A stretch of 64,000 nt of DNA from Faecalibacterium prausnitzii. Lineage in GTDB: Bacteria > Bacillota > Clostridia > Oscillospirales > Ruminococcaceae. Below are positions 63,978 through 64,000 of this stretch, one piece after another. Within the stretch, counting starts at the first letter, position 1, and every line of letters starts with the position of its first letter. The stretch spans positions 1,488,001 to 1,552,000 of the forward strand of contig NZ_CP065377.1 of the NCBI RefSeq assembly GCF_019967995.1. The letters are read 5' to 3'. Under the pieces are notes generated by a model, which saw only the letters and a program-made list of their open reading frames with translations, was not told where the DNA came from and made no database searches. The position numbers and the translations under genes are program-made.

Positions 63978-64000
63978 ATGAGCAAGTGGTTTGGAAAGAT
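63978..64000 (+). CDS. Start of the next structural gene (cut by window end)
   Basis: ATG 63978 opens the frame MSKWFGK. GGAG lies 9-10 bases before it. Nothing more can be said. Confidence 0.5.

Noticed and set aside
60809..63985. 1058-codon open frame on the - strand
   Set aside because: It is the mirror of portal and capsid genes in GC-rich codon DNA, has no ribosome site and shows low-complexity Val/His/Gly composition.

Overview
The window is a piece of a bacterial chromosome carrying the left part of an integrated phage. The host genes point to a Gram-positive gut Clostridium of the Oscillospiraceae/Ruminococcaceae, most like Faecalibacterium. The evidence is the gene order ispA-yuiD-dxs-tlyA-nadK-argR-recN and phoH-ybeY-era-yqzL-recO, a T-box in front of tyrS, strong GC-rich codon use and typical sigma-A promoters. 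The genus is inferred from gene content and was not confirmed by a search.

Host part (1-19.5 kb). A + strand operon covers isoprenoid precursor synthesis (ispA end, dxs), an rRNA methylase-like gene (tlyA), NAD kinase, the arginine repressor and recN. It is followed by a T-box controlled tyrS. A convergent block on the - strand makes diaminopimelate/lysine precursors (asd, dapA, dapB) and ends in a stand-alone ACT protein. A divergent promoter pair separates it from queA-tgt (queuosine) and yajC. Two membrane genes, a tRNA-Thr(CGT) with encoded CCA, and the phoH-ybeY-era-yqzL-recO cluster follow. yqzL is a 57-codon gene overlapping the start of recO.

Phage part (19.6-64 kb; right end not in the window). 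A tyrosine integrase on the - strand lies next to recO. From 21 to 32 kb there is an array of very small genes, many of them membrane proteins, built as repeated cassettes. An exactly 29-bp promoter-like element occurs in 13 good copies plus 2 variants. Hairpins with GAAA loops and T-tracts separate the genes, and three DUF6353-type paralogues sit in the array. A replication block follows: a 1329-residue protein joining an SF3 helicase, a primase-like domain and a family B DNA polymerase; an SSB-like protein with an acidic tail ending in PF; an SF2 helicase; a dATP/dGTP hydrolase-domain protein; ThyX; and many small zinc and membrane proteins. An AT-rich repeat region at 46.1-46.4 kb is a candidate origin. 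Next come a VRR-NUC nuclease, a RecB/Cas4-like nuclease and a 921-residue protein with a DFDGD motif and two helix-turn-helix segments, which resembles single-chain RNA polymerases of the YonO type.

From 51.5 kb the packaging and virion genes begin: a small-terminase candidate, HNH nuclease, a probable Acb2/Tad1-type nucleotide sponge (anti-CBASS/anti-Thoeris), DUF6275, a connector, receptor-binding proteins, large terminase, portal, a protease-capsid fusion and a possible decoration protein. A zinc-ribbon membrane gene on the - strand, with its own sigma-A promoter, is inserted between terminase and portal and looks like a moron.

The most interesting idea is that the RNA-polymerase-like protein and the 29-bp element form a dedicated phage transcription system. 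The element does not look like a sigma-A promoter, while the lysogeny-type genes on the opposite strand have perfect sigma-A promoters. One copy of the element lies in front of the operon that encodes the polymerase-like protein itself. This is a hypothesis that the sequence suggests but does not prove.
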